Assembly: GCA_000310025.1 (NCBI GenBank)
Contig: FN648905.1
Span: 371,040 to 435,039 of the forward strand
DNA length: 64,000 bases
From: Ectocarpus siliculosus
Taxonomy: Eukaryota; Sar; Phaeophyceae; Ectocarpales; Ectocarpaceae
Reading direction: 5' to 3'
Positions 1 through 11,099 of the stretch are shown piece after piece. The notes under the pieces are model-generated. The model saw only the letters and a list, made by a program, of their open reading frames with translations. It was not told the DNA's origin and ran no database searches. The translations under genes and the position numbers were made by a program. Each line of letters starts with the position of its first letter. Position 1 is the first letter of the stretch.

Positions 1-179
1 AAATGCACTATTTAGTGATGCGCGGATGTGCACACGGACGCATTGGACTGAAAAAGCGTCGTGGTGTGCTCGTGTGCGGCAACGAGCATGCAAAGTCCAC
101 GGACAGGTTCGTGTGTCGCTGTGGCACCGAGGAGATCTATGAATACGTCACAGGAAAGAGAGGCGTGTTTGAAGGTTTT

Positions 180-1500
180 GTACCAAACTTGCGGGAGGGC
201 CGGAAGGGGGCAGGAGAAACGCGTCACGTCTTCGAACTTACTCGAAAATCTGTTGTTGCAATCTCTAGAACATCGACGGGAAAAATCAACTTGCTTTTCG
301 AGAAGAAACCGGCGATGGCCAACTCTAAACCCAAGTGAAAAAACCAGGATACGGCGTGACTTGGGCCTGGGCCATAACTGGGGTCAAAATCGAATATTAT
401 AGGCCTAAGAATTCCGGCAAGAGAAACTGAAAACCCCTCAGGGGCTTGAAAAAAGTCTGGAAGTAGACCAAAATTATGTCAAACTTTGGTAGCCCATGTG
501 GTCCACAGTCTGGAAGGAGAGCAAAATATGTCCGACCCAACTTTGGAACGTTAGCCAGCAACGCACGACGGACTAAAACGACGTAGCATGTGAGTTGCCC
601 CGCATGCAGGCGGTGTATTTACAATCTGTTTTCTGCTTTGTCCTGGGTGTATGTGGTGTGAACAGTTACTACTATTATTAATGTTTCGGGTCCATCCGGT
701 GTTGTTGACCGTGTGTACGGCGGCAGCGATATTTGTGATGCCTGCACGTTTTCCCGTCAATTCCGTCAACAAGATAGAAGTTCGCCGGCTGGTTGAGGTC
801 CACAGTAGTCGGGAAGGAAAAGCAAAAGGTTGTGCGACTCAACTTGTGCAACCAACCTTCTGGTTGGTGTACATTCCTGAGGAGGTTGGAGTGCTTTTGA
901 AATCTACTTTGCCTTGTAAGCACTGCCCTGTGACACCCAGACAGTGGGACTCGGCAGGTACGCATTACACATTGTCGTGAGGAGCTGTACCCTTGGACAC
1001 ATTCGATTACGGCGCAAATCGTCGACATGCATGATGAGGGAAACCGCGGACGGACGTGCATTCTTGCCGTCGAGTGCGGCAAGTTCTTAACTTAAGTTCA
1101 CGAGCCCGTGGGGAGTAAAAAAGATGAGAGGGAGGGTGCGTTTCGGTTCTTCGCACGGGAGAAGTCTACGAATGGCGACATACAACAACGGATACGTTCT
1201 CAGTAACTGACCCCAAAGTTTTGCACCCAACATGCAGGAGGGGCGGACAGGGCCAGAAGGGATACCTTCTCCAACCCACAGGAAAATCTGTCAACGGAAT
1301 CTCGAGAGGCATCGACCGAAGAAAAACAACTTGCTTGTAAAGAAGAGACCGGAAATCGCCAAGTCTAATAATCAAATGAAAAACCAGAGAGTGGGGTAAC
1401 TTTTCTTTGGGGTCGGAAAAAGTGGGGTCAAATCGAAAAAAGGTTTCGAAATTTCGGCGACAAAAACTGAATCCCTATGAGGCTTCAGAATGAGAGAGAG
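180..1500. repeat. Diverged direct repeat pair (about 180-480 and 1,215-1,500)
   Basis: Two stretches of about 300 bases follow one another in the same order of short matches: a GGAGGGSCGG-like start, then AAAATCTGT, CATCGAC, CAACTTGCTT, GAGAAGA, ACCAG, GGGGTCAAA and a CTGAAAWCCC-like end. I judge them about 70% alike. Neither keeps a convincing open frame across its length. The 735 bases between them show nothing I recognise. This looks like an old duplication or two copies of one unidentified repeat. Confidence 0.5.
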
Positions 1501-2483
1501 CAGTAGGACGCTGTGTTTCGCTGAAAATTTTGTTGTTTTGCCCCAACCAACACACCAAAAACGCAATAATAATCATCGTTTGGCGGAGACCGAAATTAGT
1601 GAGTTTGGATCGTTTAAAATATAGAAGTATAACGATTCCGCGGGAATGTTTACTAAACGCGTAGTCAGAGTGTTGAAATACTTACTCAATGGGTTTATTT
1701 GTTTAGTTACAATTGAGGGATATACTCAAGGTTAAGTAAAATACTCGAGTAGCTGAGTACGCATGAGTAATTTAAAATACTTGCTCAATCTCCTGAGTAT
1801 TGATGAGGATGTAGATTTGAAATACATACTGAAACTGTTGAGGACACCAAGGGTCTATGCGAAAAGAACTTTCGGACACATAGGCCACCACCCCCCCCCC
1901 CCCCCCCCTCCCGCCCGGGGGGGGAAAAAATTCGAAGTTATCATGAATCGTAAAAAATTTACCTTAGGTCGCAGTATAGATGGATGGCAAACGTGCCTCA
2001 CTCTGGTTACCCGTTCTGCATCTACCTCCTCGTCATCGATGCCGCCCACACTTACCCAGCCGTGCTACTCTACACGAACACGTGGAAACAAGGGGCCTAG
2101 TCCGCGTAGCGCCTACAGTAACGAAGAGCAGTACGGTTGTAGTCCAATGCAAAATCAGTCCAATGCAATTGGAACAGGTCATTGACCAGCTTTCACATTA
2201 AAGCACTTGCCTTGTAAAACTTGCCCTTGCCTCCTCCTCAAGCATACAGCAGGGAACATAGTCTCGCAAATCTACTGGTAGCCTTGCTCTGTCTTCTTGT
2301 CGGGTTACGTTTGACTCGACCAATCGGCCACACGGACGGGCGACTGGTAGGCTATTGCGGCTGCTCTTGGGGTATGCATTAGAAGATTGCGATGATGACC
2401 CTGTAGTGTGCGGGGTGTCTGCCATCGCTCGGGATCTACGCAGCTCCACAGCGGTGATGTACACCATGCGAGAACGGGACGCC
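1501..2483. other. No gene recognised; poly-C/poly-G tract
   Basis: I see no coding exon here. Bases 1,650-1,830 carry several variants of a short TACTCAA/TTGAGTA motif that recurs as a tandem repeat near 25.4-25.7 kb. Around 1,890-1,925 a long C run passes directly into a G run, a context like that flanking the dispersed repeat described at 2,546. Confidence 0.4.
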
Positions 2484-3200
2484 AAAGCACCGACGCCTCG
2501 GCCGAAACCCGGGGATACATGGGTATATGCCCTCCCCCCCCGAAGCCCCCCCCCCGGTGTTTGCCATCGGGGTCGGGTTTTCGTCACTTGGCAACGACGT
2601 TGTAAAACAAGCCCCCCCCGGTGTTCGCCATCGGGATTGGGTTTTCGTCACTTGGCAACGATGTTGTAAAACAAGCCAATCCACTTCGTGAACTCGGCAA
2701 CCAGGTTACCGTTTTTTTTTTTCCCTCTGTTTTTTTTTTTGCGGTAACCATAATGGTGGTCGAGTAGATCATGTTATGCGGGGTTGAGAAGGCTCACTCC
2801 GCGCAAGGGGGATAATCGCACCGCGTTGTGTTAAAATGGTGAAGCATCCTCGAGGCAGTTACACAGCAGTGCTTATAACTGTCTCTGGAAGTGAAAGCAC
2901 CAGAAAATAAAAGTCATACGCAGCTGTCATCCGTACGCAAGGAAATAAGCACAAGATGCCGAACATCCTTAGCAGGATGCAGCGCACCCTTCATGCGACT
3001 CGCCGAATACCTCACGACGCTTCGCGCTTGGTGATGTGAGAGCCTGGCCCGGTGAGAACCCGGCGTGCTCCGTCCCGGCTTTGTAGGGATGCGAGGTCAA
3101 TGGTCTACCGGCTACGGCATGCACGACTATGAGTACACCCCCCCCCCCCGCCCGAAGCGCCGACGCTTCGGCGGAAAACCCGGGGATGCATGGGTGTATG
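2484..3200 (-). repeat. Composite dispersed repeat, copy A, with about 48-bp flanking direct repeats
   Basis: The body (2,546-3,149, minus strand) matches copies at 20.4, 46.2 and 46.8/48.0-48.7 kb. In its own orientation it has a 5' module beginning GTACTCATAGTCGTGCATG. Then comes an A-tract bracketed by GGTTACCG and CGGTAACC, and a 3' module with GTTTTACAACGTCGT and GATGGCAAACACC, present here twice in tandem. Homopolymer G or C runs bound it. Outside lie two direct repeats of about 48 bases (2,484-2,535 and 3,155-3,205), sharing CCCGGGGAT and CATGGGT and roughly 85% alike. No protein is encoded that I can recognise. Confidence 0.8.
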
Positions 3201-3205
3201 TATGT

Positions 3206-3891
3206 CCCTGCCCCCTCCCCCAAATGACCCCGATTTTCGATTAGTAGGCCTACGTGCCTTGAATTGTTTTGCACGTATACCCTTGAGTCACATGAGTACC
3301 GTAATAGTCGGACAGTTGGCACCGGCCGGAGAGATGACACCGGTCGGAGAGATGGCACCGGGGTGCGATAAACGTTTAATTCGATTTACGCAACGGAATC
3401 GGTGAGATCGCACCGGGTGGAATCTCTCCGAGCCCCAAATCCAACATTGAGCTCCTTTTCAGCTGCCGCAATGAGGTGCACGTGCGTACCTTTTACACGT
3501 GGGGACGGTGTCAGCGGAGCGCCACTCCTTTGTTTATGATTGAATGATCGCGGTTCACGCGGGATGCCAGTTGTTTTCATTTTTTATTTGGCATGGAAGT
3601 TGCCAACCGTACAACAGTCAACTAAACACACAACGTACAAGCCGCACCCTACCCCACCTTACACAATAACCTGAAACTAGTACTGCGTACTACTGGTATC
3701 CGCAAAAAAAGCGAGAAACAATTGATACCGTGTGTACTGGTACCATCTCCCTCCTCGTGAATATTCGGAGGCTCAAACAACCAACAGCACGGGCTTTTGA
3801 AAAGGGATCACAACGACGACTACTACTACGACTACTACTACGGCCTACAAAGTTTTTTTTCACAGGTCTACTGTATGTACATACACCAAGC
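3206..3891. other. No gene recognised; short tandem repeat
   Basis: No exon or element is recognised. Near 3,318-3,365 a unit of about 20 bases containing GGAGAGATG and CACCGG is repeated two to three times. A short run of CTACTACGA-type triplets lies near 3,815-3,842. Confidence 0.35.
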
Positions 3892-5464
3892 TTGGCGGGT
3901 GTATTGTTCTTTTCTCCCAAGAAGTTGAAAGCCAACAAGCCGAATCAGAATGGTAGCGGTTGCCCTCCGCTTTTTGGCGGACGCAAGACGGACGAACAGA
4001 CAAGAGAGGCGACAGCAGGAGCCTTGGGGAAGTTGCGGAAGACCTAAGCTCGGTGTGCTGTGCGTATAGGAAAACACAGCCTCGAGACAACGAGCTGGGG
4101 CGTCGGACTTGCTTGAAAAATTGCGGCCGAATGAAGGACGACATAATCTCTTTAAAATGATGTTATTGGTGCGAGGTATGGTGGGAAGAACAACGCCAGG
4201 CGTGTGGAAGGCGGAGTCGGGGAGGCAGGCGGGAATACACTATTGATGCTGAAGCGGTTGCAACCAAGCGCCGCGCGTAGTATCTGTGGTGTCGTAAGAG
4301 CAGCACCGCCGCAAGCTGGATGGATCGTGTTGGCAGGCTTGATGGGCTCGCTGTGCCCGGAAGTGTGTCGACAACCCAACCATAGCATTTGATATGGGTA
4401 GAGACCATTGTTGAAGCGAAACAAGTACAGTAGCGATTACGGTTCAACATAAGACAACTGGAATCACTGATAACTCAGTGTAAGGCTTACGCAAACTCAA
4501 AATGAACCCGGTCTCCAGTCGGTTTCAATCCACTTACTGAAAATATTTTACCACATTCCTTTCGACTGAGGTTATATCTCAAACGGGTAGTCTTTCTGTG
4601 AGGTTATGTTTACTTTCTTAAAATAAAGATGTTTAACAGAACGTCCGGATTTAACAGAGGTGAACTGGCTTCGCACGGCCAAAATCGGTTAAACAGAAAA
4701 TTTGTCTTATTTCTGAGATTTTCTGTTAAATCGAGCTTCTGGAGGCCGCGCCACGTAGGAGTGGTTCGTCCAGTGCGTGATTGGGTGGATTATCTCTTGG
4801 ATGCTGGAGCATCCGTGGGCTCGTGTTGTAGGTCCACGAGCTGCGACACATCTATAGCAAGGCAACAGAACTATAGAGGTCTGACGCGTGATTGTTTCCC
4901 AACACTTTCTTCTACCAAGAGCGTAAAACAACTGGTGCACATTGCTCGCCAACCAACACCTAAAGCGGTGTGAGGAGCTAGCCCAAGGGGTGGACGCAAC
5001 CTGCGTTATGTGACATGAATGATACACTTTCTATCAACCTTACGGCGCATACTGCTGTCGTTGGGACGCCTGGGTCCATGTTTCACGGTCTTTGGTTTCG
5101 GCTACGGTATGACATATTCCATATTCATTTTTAACACAATGTTAAACTAAAGCCGCTACCGTAATATCATTTCTCAGTGAAGAGATGACGTCGTCCTTCA
5201 TTCAGCCGCAATTTTTCAAGCAATTCCCATGCCCCAGCTCGTTGTCTCGAGGCTTCGTTTTGCTACGCACAGCACACCGAGCTTCGACCTTCCGCAACTC
5301 CAAGGCTCCTGCTGCTGTCGCCTCCCTTGTCTGTTCGTCCATCCGATCTGGGACATGATCCTCGCGTGCGCTGAAAAGCGGAGGGCAACCGATACCAATC
5401 CGATTCGGCTCGTTGGCTTTCAAGTGGTCTTGGGAGAAATGAACGATAGACACATGTACGCCAA
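3892..5464. mobile_element. Inverted-repeat element with about 280-300-bp coding-like arms
   Basis: Bases 3,892-4,168 are repeated in inverted orientation at 5,162-5,464. The arms share CTCCCAAGA, TTGAAAGCC, TGCCCTCCGCTTTT, GACGGACGAACAGACAAG and ACAACGAGCTGGGGC. When each arm is translated in the corresponding frame, similar peptides appear (KANxPN, GCPPLF, DEQTREAT), with length differences in multiples of three. This suggests the arm was once protein coding. The 1-kb centre (4,170-5,160) shows no recognisable domain. A long-armed foldback or TIR element, or an inverted duplication, are both possible. Confidence 0.55.
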
Positions 5465-6119
5465 ACGCTTCGCGTAGTTCTGCTCATCTCCGCCTTAACA
5501 TCTCAGCCAACTCGCCCTCTGGGCATCGGACGGTAGAGCAACGCTAGGCACGCCACCAGCTTCCTGACATGCTCTACTGGAGCATATACACAGCAGCAGG
5601 TGCTTTGCCATCGGCTTTTGTCAGGGCTGGATATCTTCATGATAATTTTGATGTGTGTGTGTGATCTCGCACACACTCAGTTCGCATCGAGAGCTCACGC
5701 ATATCTTCGCGGCTGCACCCAACACTCAGTATTGCCAGAGAGATGATCTGGGATAACACGGTGAACCCAGTGTTGTATCATACAGGTGCTGCTGTCACAT
5801 GCACATGCCTGCTGTGTTTTTGTCCCTGTGGACGCAGCGCACCTGGGTAGCAGTAGTTCACGGTGGGAAGCTGCCACAGGTAGGGCTGTTTTTTCCGGGG
5901 AATCCCAGGGGCAGGCCGCTCCGACGCCTTTTCTGCCGCCCGACCCGTTCCCGTCCGCTACCACTGCCCCCGCATCTTTTCCGGCGCCGTCTGAGCGTGT
6001 GGGGGTGCCACCAGGCCCTGAGGGGCCATTCGTGCCGGTGTTTCGTGGGGTTCAGCCCGGAGGTATGTCTGGGTCTGATTCTGAAGGTATCGCGGTTGAT
6101 TCGCAGGAAAAATGGTGCC

Positions 6120-6470
6120 AAGTGAGCTTGTCGGTGCCTGGTGCTGCCGACATGACTGCCACGGACGCCATTGCGATTCTGGATTCTGGATCAGGGCTCA
6201 CCACCATATCAGCCGGTATTGCGAGTAGGCTGCAAGCTGCTTTTCCCGATGTGCAGGTCGCGGGGGGCATGCAAAACCCGGGGAAGCTGAAAGTCGCGGA
6301 CGGCCGCGTGCTTGCGGTCACACAGAAAACATGCCCCGTGCCGATCGCTTTGCACACCACCTGGGGGCTGGTGTCGGTGGACCCGCTCTCGTATGCGGTC
6401 ATGCCTGGCAATGATGAGGTGGTCACTCTTGGCAACCCGACGCTGAAGGCGTTGGGTATCGATGTGCACG
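6120..6470 (+). mobile_element. Ty3/gypsy part: aspartic protease domain
   Basis: The translated region contains AILDSGSGLTTIS, the DSG-type active-site motif of retropepsins, followed by a hydrophobic segment typical of the second half of the fold. Upstream sequence (5,930-6,060) is Pro/Ala-rich and resembles a linker. It is the first pol part of the fossil. Confidence 0.75.
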
Positions 6471-6829
6471 AGAGCTTGGGGGCATGAGCGCGTTCGCGCG
6501 CTAGCGTCGCGGTGTTGAGACCGCGGCGTACAAACAATGCCGCCGAGTTACGCTGGCTGTCGATGCACTACAGCAGCGCGAGGGTCCCGAGCAGGTCGAG
6601 CCGGATGCCGCGGTCGAGCGTTTGGTGGCGCGAGGCCCCGACATGGATATGAGCCCGGAGGAGGAGGCATCGGCGCGGTCTGCATCGTTGGACAGCGCTG
6701 TTTCTTCTGCTGCTGCCGCTGGCTTGGAGGAACCACATATAGGTCGTCTGCGAGGCATCATCAGCAAGCGCTGGAATGCGTTCCGCCGTGGTTTAGGCCA
6801 TGGTGACCCTCCCGCGAACGTCGAGCCTC

Positions 6830-7640
6830 TACGGGTCTCCCTTAAGCCCGGAGCGCGACCGGTTAAAGCACGGCCACGGGTGTACAACCCGATCAAGACC
6901 GCGTGGCTGGCGGGGTGCATGGCGTCGCTGGTCGCGTTCGGGTTGGTGTTCCTCAACATGCAGGCCGTGTGGGCCAGCGCCGCGATGGCGACCCCGAAGA
7001 AAGGGGGATACTGGCTGGTGAGTGACGTTCGTGCGGCAAACAAGCAAGTAGAGAAGGTGCCTGCCTGGTGTGATGCCGAACCCTGAAGCCAGTATGGCTC
7101 AGCTTAGTGCGGCCAAGTTCTATGGGAGCTTGGACCTCTTGCAAGGGTATTGGCAGTGCCCGTTGGCTCCGGAGGCGCAGGAAATTTTCACGATTGCTAC
7201 TCCGGGCGGCCTCTACACGCCCAAGAGGGTACCGCAAGGTATTTTGAACGCCACGTCGTATTTCCAGGCCACCCTTACGCGCATCTTGGACGGGCTGAAT
7301 TGCTTCGTCTGGGTAGACGATGTCGTGTATTGGGGGATGGATGAAGACGACTTGCTTGACACCCTTGACTTGATTGTGGATCGTCTGGAGGGGGCTGGCC
7401 TTTACGTGGCCGCCCACAAGTGCACATTCTTTGAGACCAGCATCACTTGGTGCGGGAAGGCGTACTCGGAGGGTCAGGTCGAGCACGATCCCGAGCGGCT
7501 CAGCGGGTTGGCTACAATGCGGCGTCCTGAGACGGCTGGCGAGCTGATGCAGTTCCTGCAGGCGGTAAACTGGCTGCGCACGTCTCTGCCGCGGATGGCG
7601 GAGGTTGTGTGGCCGCTTCGCGTGTTTCTGGAGCAGCATT
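6830..7640 (+). mobile_element. Ty3/gypsy part: reverse transcriptase domain
   Basis: Recognisable RT motifs include VPQGILNATSYFQ (a fingers/palm motif), FVWVDDVVYWG (the catalytic V-D-D box) and HKCTFFETSITWCG (the usual HKCxF...WCG segment after the palm). The connection towards RNase H is Ty3/gypsy-like (TAGELMQFLQAVNWLR). This is part of the fossil and not a host gene. Confidence 0.85.
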
Positions 7641-7769
7641 TGGTTGGTGCCAGGAGCCGGACGAAGCGCGTGGCCGAGAATCGCGCGATCGCTGAGGATG
7701 CGTGGACGCCCGCGCTCGTCGAAGCGTGGACTGCCGCGCAAGACCTTGTTGCCCGTGCCGTTGCTCTGT

Positions 7770-8180
7770 CTCACCCTCGCCCAGGTTGCGCCGTCCTCAT
7801 GTTTCCCGATGCATCCGATGAGCATTGGGGGAGTTTTCTCACGCAAGTGCCCCAACACCAGCTGGATCGTGGCGTTCCTGTGGAGGATATGGCTCATGAA
7901 CCGATGGGGTTTCTGAGCGGCACTTTCAAGGGCGCGCAGCAGCGGTGGGCCACGGTGGAGGAAGGGTATGCGATTGTGAGTACGTTCAAGCAGTTGGAGT
8001 ATTGCTTTGGAATGGCGTGCACATTTTCACCGACCACCGAAATCTCGCGTACATCTTCGACCCGGAGGCTTGCGTGTCTGCCGTAGCGAAACCACGGCTC
8101 AGCGCCTGGACCAGTGGAAAGCTGTCATGGGCCAGTACGATTACACCATCAGGCACATTTCGGGTGAGCGCAATTGCTGG
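7770..8180 (+). mobile_element. Ty3/gypsy part: RNase H-like region
   Basis: MFPDASDEHWG gives the first acidic motif of the Ty3-type RNase H (DASDxxWG). FTDHRNLAYIF is the highly characteristic TDHxNL motif. Both sit where they should, directly after RT and before integrase. Confidence 0.8.
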
Positions 8181-8439
8181 GGGGACCTTCTGTCGCGGTG
8201 GGTCTCTGTGCCGTCGGTGAGTGTTCGTGCTGCCGCGGTTTACGCCCCCAGCGAACCTGATGCCGCCATGCCGTCGAAGCAAGTAGTATGTGATGTACAA
8301 CAAGCGGCGCGGAGTAACATCGGCGCGCTTGCCGGGCCTGCCACGTCATTTTCGACGGCGGTGGGGACGGCGACTCTGGATGACGAGGGATTGTTTCGCG
8401 TGGGCATGAACGGGCGAGACGTGCTGTGGATTCCAGATC

Positions 8440-8890
8440 AGGCGAGTGCGTTGCAGGTGCGACTGATGGTCTGTGCGCACATGAAAGAAGCCGGGCATCG
8501 TGGCGCCGTCGCCACCTTCCAGCGCCTGCCCGAGTACTGTTGCTGGTTTCGGATGGAAAAGCATGTCACTGACTTCGTCAAGCAGTGCCTGCATTGCATG
8601 GACTCTAAGGCGGGAGAAAAGGTGCCTAGCGCGCTTGGGGAGACCGTCCATGGCACGAGCCCTGGCGAAGTTGTTCATTTTGACTACCTCTACGTGGGAG
8701 CGAGTGGCCCGCTGGGGGATGATGGCTTGGACGAGGAGGAAGGGTTCAAGTACATTTTGGTCATGATGGACGACATGTCCAACTGGGTTTGGCTGGAGCC
8801 CACCGGGGCATGCACTGCCCGCCTGACTGCGCAACATCTCCTGACCTGGTGTAAGATCTTGGGTGTGCCGGAGGTTTGGGCGCCGAATGG
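8440..8890 (+). mobile_element. Ty3/gypsy part: integrase zinc-binding and core region
   Basis: An H-H-C-C zinc-binding module is visible: HMKEAGHRGAVAT supplies the histidines and CLHCMDSKAG the cysteines. Core-like sequence follows (VHFDYLYVG and ILVMMDDMSNWVWLEP), with the first acidic residues in the expected context. Position and motifs are those of a Ty3/gypsy integrase. Confidence 0.8.
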
Positions 8891-9009
8891 AAGGTAGACG
8901 TCCTGGATGAGAAGTCTTTGCGGCTGAAGGTGCAGCACGTCGTCGAGGCCCAACGTCACCTGCACAAGGAAGTTCTCGACAAGGTGCAGGCGAGTCGGAG
9001 TGAGCACCG

Positions 9010-9500
9010 GGCGTCTGCGCGAGTTGGGAGCCTGCCTGACTTATTGGTGGGGGACTACGTGTTGGTGGCGCGTGTTCGCCGGCGTGGTTCGACACCGAAA
9101 CTTCTCATGAACTGGACGGGGTCGTGGAGGATTGTCGCCGCCGAGAGACTGCATGTGTACGGAGTCCAGAACATCGTGTCGGGGGAAGTTCGGGACGTCC
9201 ATGTCGCGCGTTTGCGGTTCTACGCCGATGCCGCTCTCGAAATCACGGCCGAGTTGAAGGAGGTCTTTCAGCATGCTTTCACGCAGGGGGGGTTCGAGAT
9301 GGCGGCGATCGTGGACATGTCAGTGGCGGAAGATGGCCCTGGGTTCGAAGTGGAAGTAGAGTGGGTCGGATTCGACAAGGAAGAGAACACCTGGGAAGAG
9401 TTGTCCAAGGTGTGGGATGCCGCGCCGCAGTTCGTCAAATCCGAGCTGCGGCGGCTGGGTCTGCCGAAAAAGGTTCGGGCTCAGTTGAAGCAACAATACG
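9010..9500 (+). mobile_element. Ty3/gypsy part: integrase C-terminus with chromodomain
   Basis: VGDYVLVARVRRR and LLMNWTGSWRIV match the module that precedes the chromodomain in chromoviruses. FEVEVEWVGFDKEENTWEEL is a chromodomain core: the Y/F-xVxW-x-GF...TWEP pattern, here with TWEE. In known chromoviruses this domain targets integration to chromatin marks; that function is family knowledge and is not shown here. Confidence 0.8.
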
Positions 9501-9519
9501 GCATTGCCCTGTGATATAT

Positions 9520-10430
9520 TTGTTTGAGTTGAGTGAGGACTATCTTGTCGAACATTGATAGCATTTCTTCGCTGACTGTTTCTGTACATTCTTCAGCTTG
9601 CCGCGCATTTATGTTGTGGCGTGCCTGTCTTTTGCATGTGATTGAACTGCGTGGAGGCCGCCTTATGACAGCGTGTTGGTGGTATTTCTTCGCGAGCTAC
9701 GTACGTTTGTCTAATTTCGCGACATTGGCTTGTTCAACGATCACGCCGATCGTTTCGCCATGTATGTTTGGTATTTCGAGATATTTCAACTCAACCCTGG
9801 AAGCGCCTCGCACCAGTTTTCAGCGTTGCCTCTGGTTTGTTGTTTTTTTCATCATTTTCCTTGCATGTGGCAACTTTGCCCATTTCGCGTTGTTTGCGGT
9901 GTGTTGGTCATCCATCCATTGCGTAAGTTTCTCTGTACGCGTGTCTACCGGATTTAGCCAATCTTGTGTGGTCGTCCGACACGTGCGTGTTTGTCGTTTG
10001 AAGCGTCGAGGTCCTTCACTGTTGAATGGGGGCATTCTACGTTTTGCACGGGAGGTTGAACACATGCGCTGATTGACGAATTGGTGTGGCATGATTTAGT
10101 CAGGCATGATATTGCCGTGTACGGGTGTTTTATCATTCACAAACACCGCTGTCGTATTCTTCTTGAGTACAACCAGGTGCTGTTTGAGTTCAAGCTGGTT
10201 AGTGTCTACTCCGGTAGTAATAAGCTTTGGGGGCACCTGGGTAGCAGTAGTTCACGGTGGGAAGCTGCCGTTGGATATGTGTGCATGTCAAAGATATGGT
10301 AGATTGGGGTTTCTATCTGCCTGGTTGGCATGTTTGCAGGAGAGAGTGAAAGATGGAGAGAGAGAGAGACGAGACTCGTGTGCAATAATAATACACTGTG
10401 TTTACCATCACCAAGGAGGTGAATTTGACC
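9520..10430. other. 3' non-coding stretch of the Ty3 fossil and flank
   Basis: T-rich sequence with no domain. It includes the second copy of the 37-base repeat (10,230-10,266) and a GA-rich tract near 10,350-10,375. It may contain 3' untranslated or LTR sequence of the fossil, but no matching 5' partner is visible. The last 480 bases reappear in smeared form after the gap. Confidence 0.4.
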
Positions 10431-10530
10431 NNNNNNNNNNNNNNNNNNNNNNNNNNNNNNNNNNNNNNNNNNNNNNNNNNNNNNNNNNNNNNNNNNNNNN
10501 NNNNNNNNNNNNNNNNNNNNNNNNNNNNNN
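10431..10530. other. Assembly gap (100 N)
   Basis: Exactly 100 N, the usual placeholder for a gap of unknown length. Confidence 0.99.
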
Positions 10531-11095
10531 GGTTTTTCCGGGTTTTAGCAATTTTTGGGTGTTTTTCCAAAAGGGGGGTTTTTTTTTTTTGAAGGTTGGG
10601 GTTCTTTCATTGTAAAAGGGGGGCTTTTTATTTTTTGCAGGGGGGGTGAAAAACATGGGTGGATGGAAAAATGGGTGGGGCATATTTTATTAGGGAATAA
10701 TTTTGCGGTGTGGGGGTTTTTTTTTTTTAAAAAAAACGGTTTTTTTTTTTTTTTGGAGAAAAACCAGGTGTTTTTGGATTTAAAGTGGGTTAGTTTTTAT
10801 TCGGGTATTAAAAAGTTTGGGGGGCCCTGGGGTAGAATTATTTCAGGGGGGAAAGCTGCTTTGGAATATGTGTGAATTTAAAAAATTGGGTAGATGGGGT
10901 TTTTTTTTTCCTGGGTGGGAATTTTTGCGGGGGGGGGTAAAAGTGGGAGAGAGAGAGGGGGGGGATTGGTGGAAAAAAAAAATACATTGTTTTTACCTTC
11001 ACAAGGGGGGGGAATTTACCCCCCCCCCGGGGGGGGGGGGTAAAGGTTTAAAGGATTAGGGAATGCAGGTTTTGGGGTCCCCCCCCCCCCCCCCC
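10531..11095. other. Base-smeared duplicate of about 9,950-10,430 (probable sequencing/assembly artefact)
   Basis: This block follows 9,950-10,430 base for base in register, but most single bases have been replaced by a neighbour, giving homopolymer steps. Preserved anchors include CCAGGTG, GTGGGTTAG, TTTGGGGG and GAGAGAGAG in the same order and spacing. It ends in runs of C and G near 11,020-11,100. Real evolution does not change sequence by carrying over the adjacent base. Signal carry-over in low-quality reads would. The block should not be annotated as a gene or repeat. Confidence 0.8.
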
Positions 11096-11099
11096 CCCC

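Larger units (their letters stand above)
5790..10270 (+). mobile_element. Ty3/gypsy LTR-retrotransposon fossil with chromodomain (broken)
   Basis: The plus strand carries the pol parts in Ty3/gypsy order: aspartic protease, reverse transcriptase, RNase H, integrase and a C-terminal chromodomain. The order RT-RH-IN plus the chromodomain places it among chromoviruses. I see no gag. The coding region is broken, with about half a dozen breaks judged from changes of reading frame. A 37-base direct repeat beginning CACCTGGGTAGCAGTAG lies near the start (5,840) and near the end (10,230), but no full-length LTR pair is visible, so age cannot be read from LTR divergence. The still-readable motifs suggest moderate age. 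Confidence 0.85.

Noticed and set aside
10555-11059. Gly/Phe-rich plus-strand open frames after the gap
   Set aside because: They come from homopolymer smearing of a duplicated segment and are not genes.
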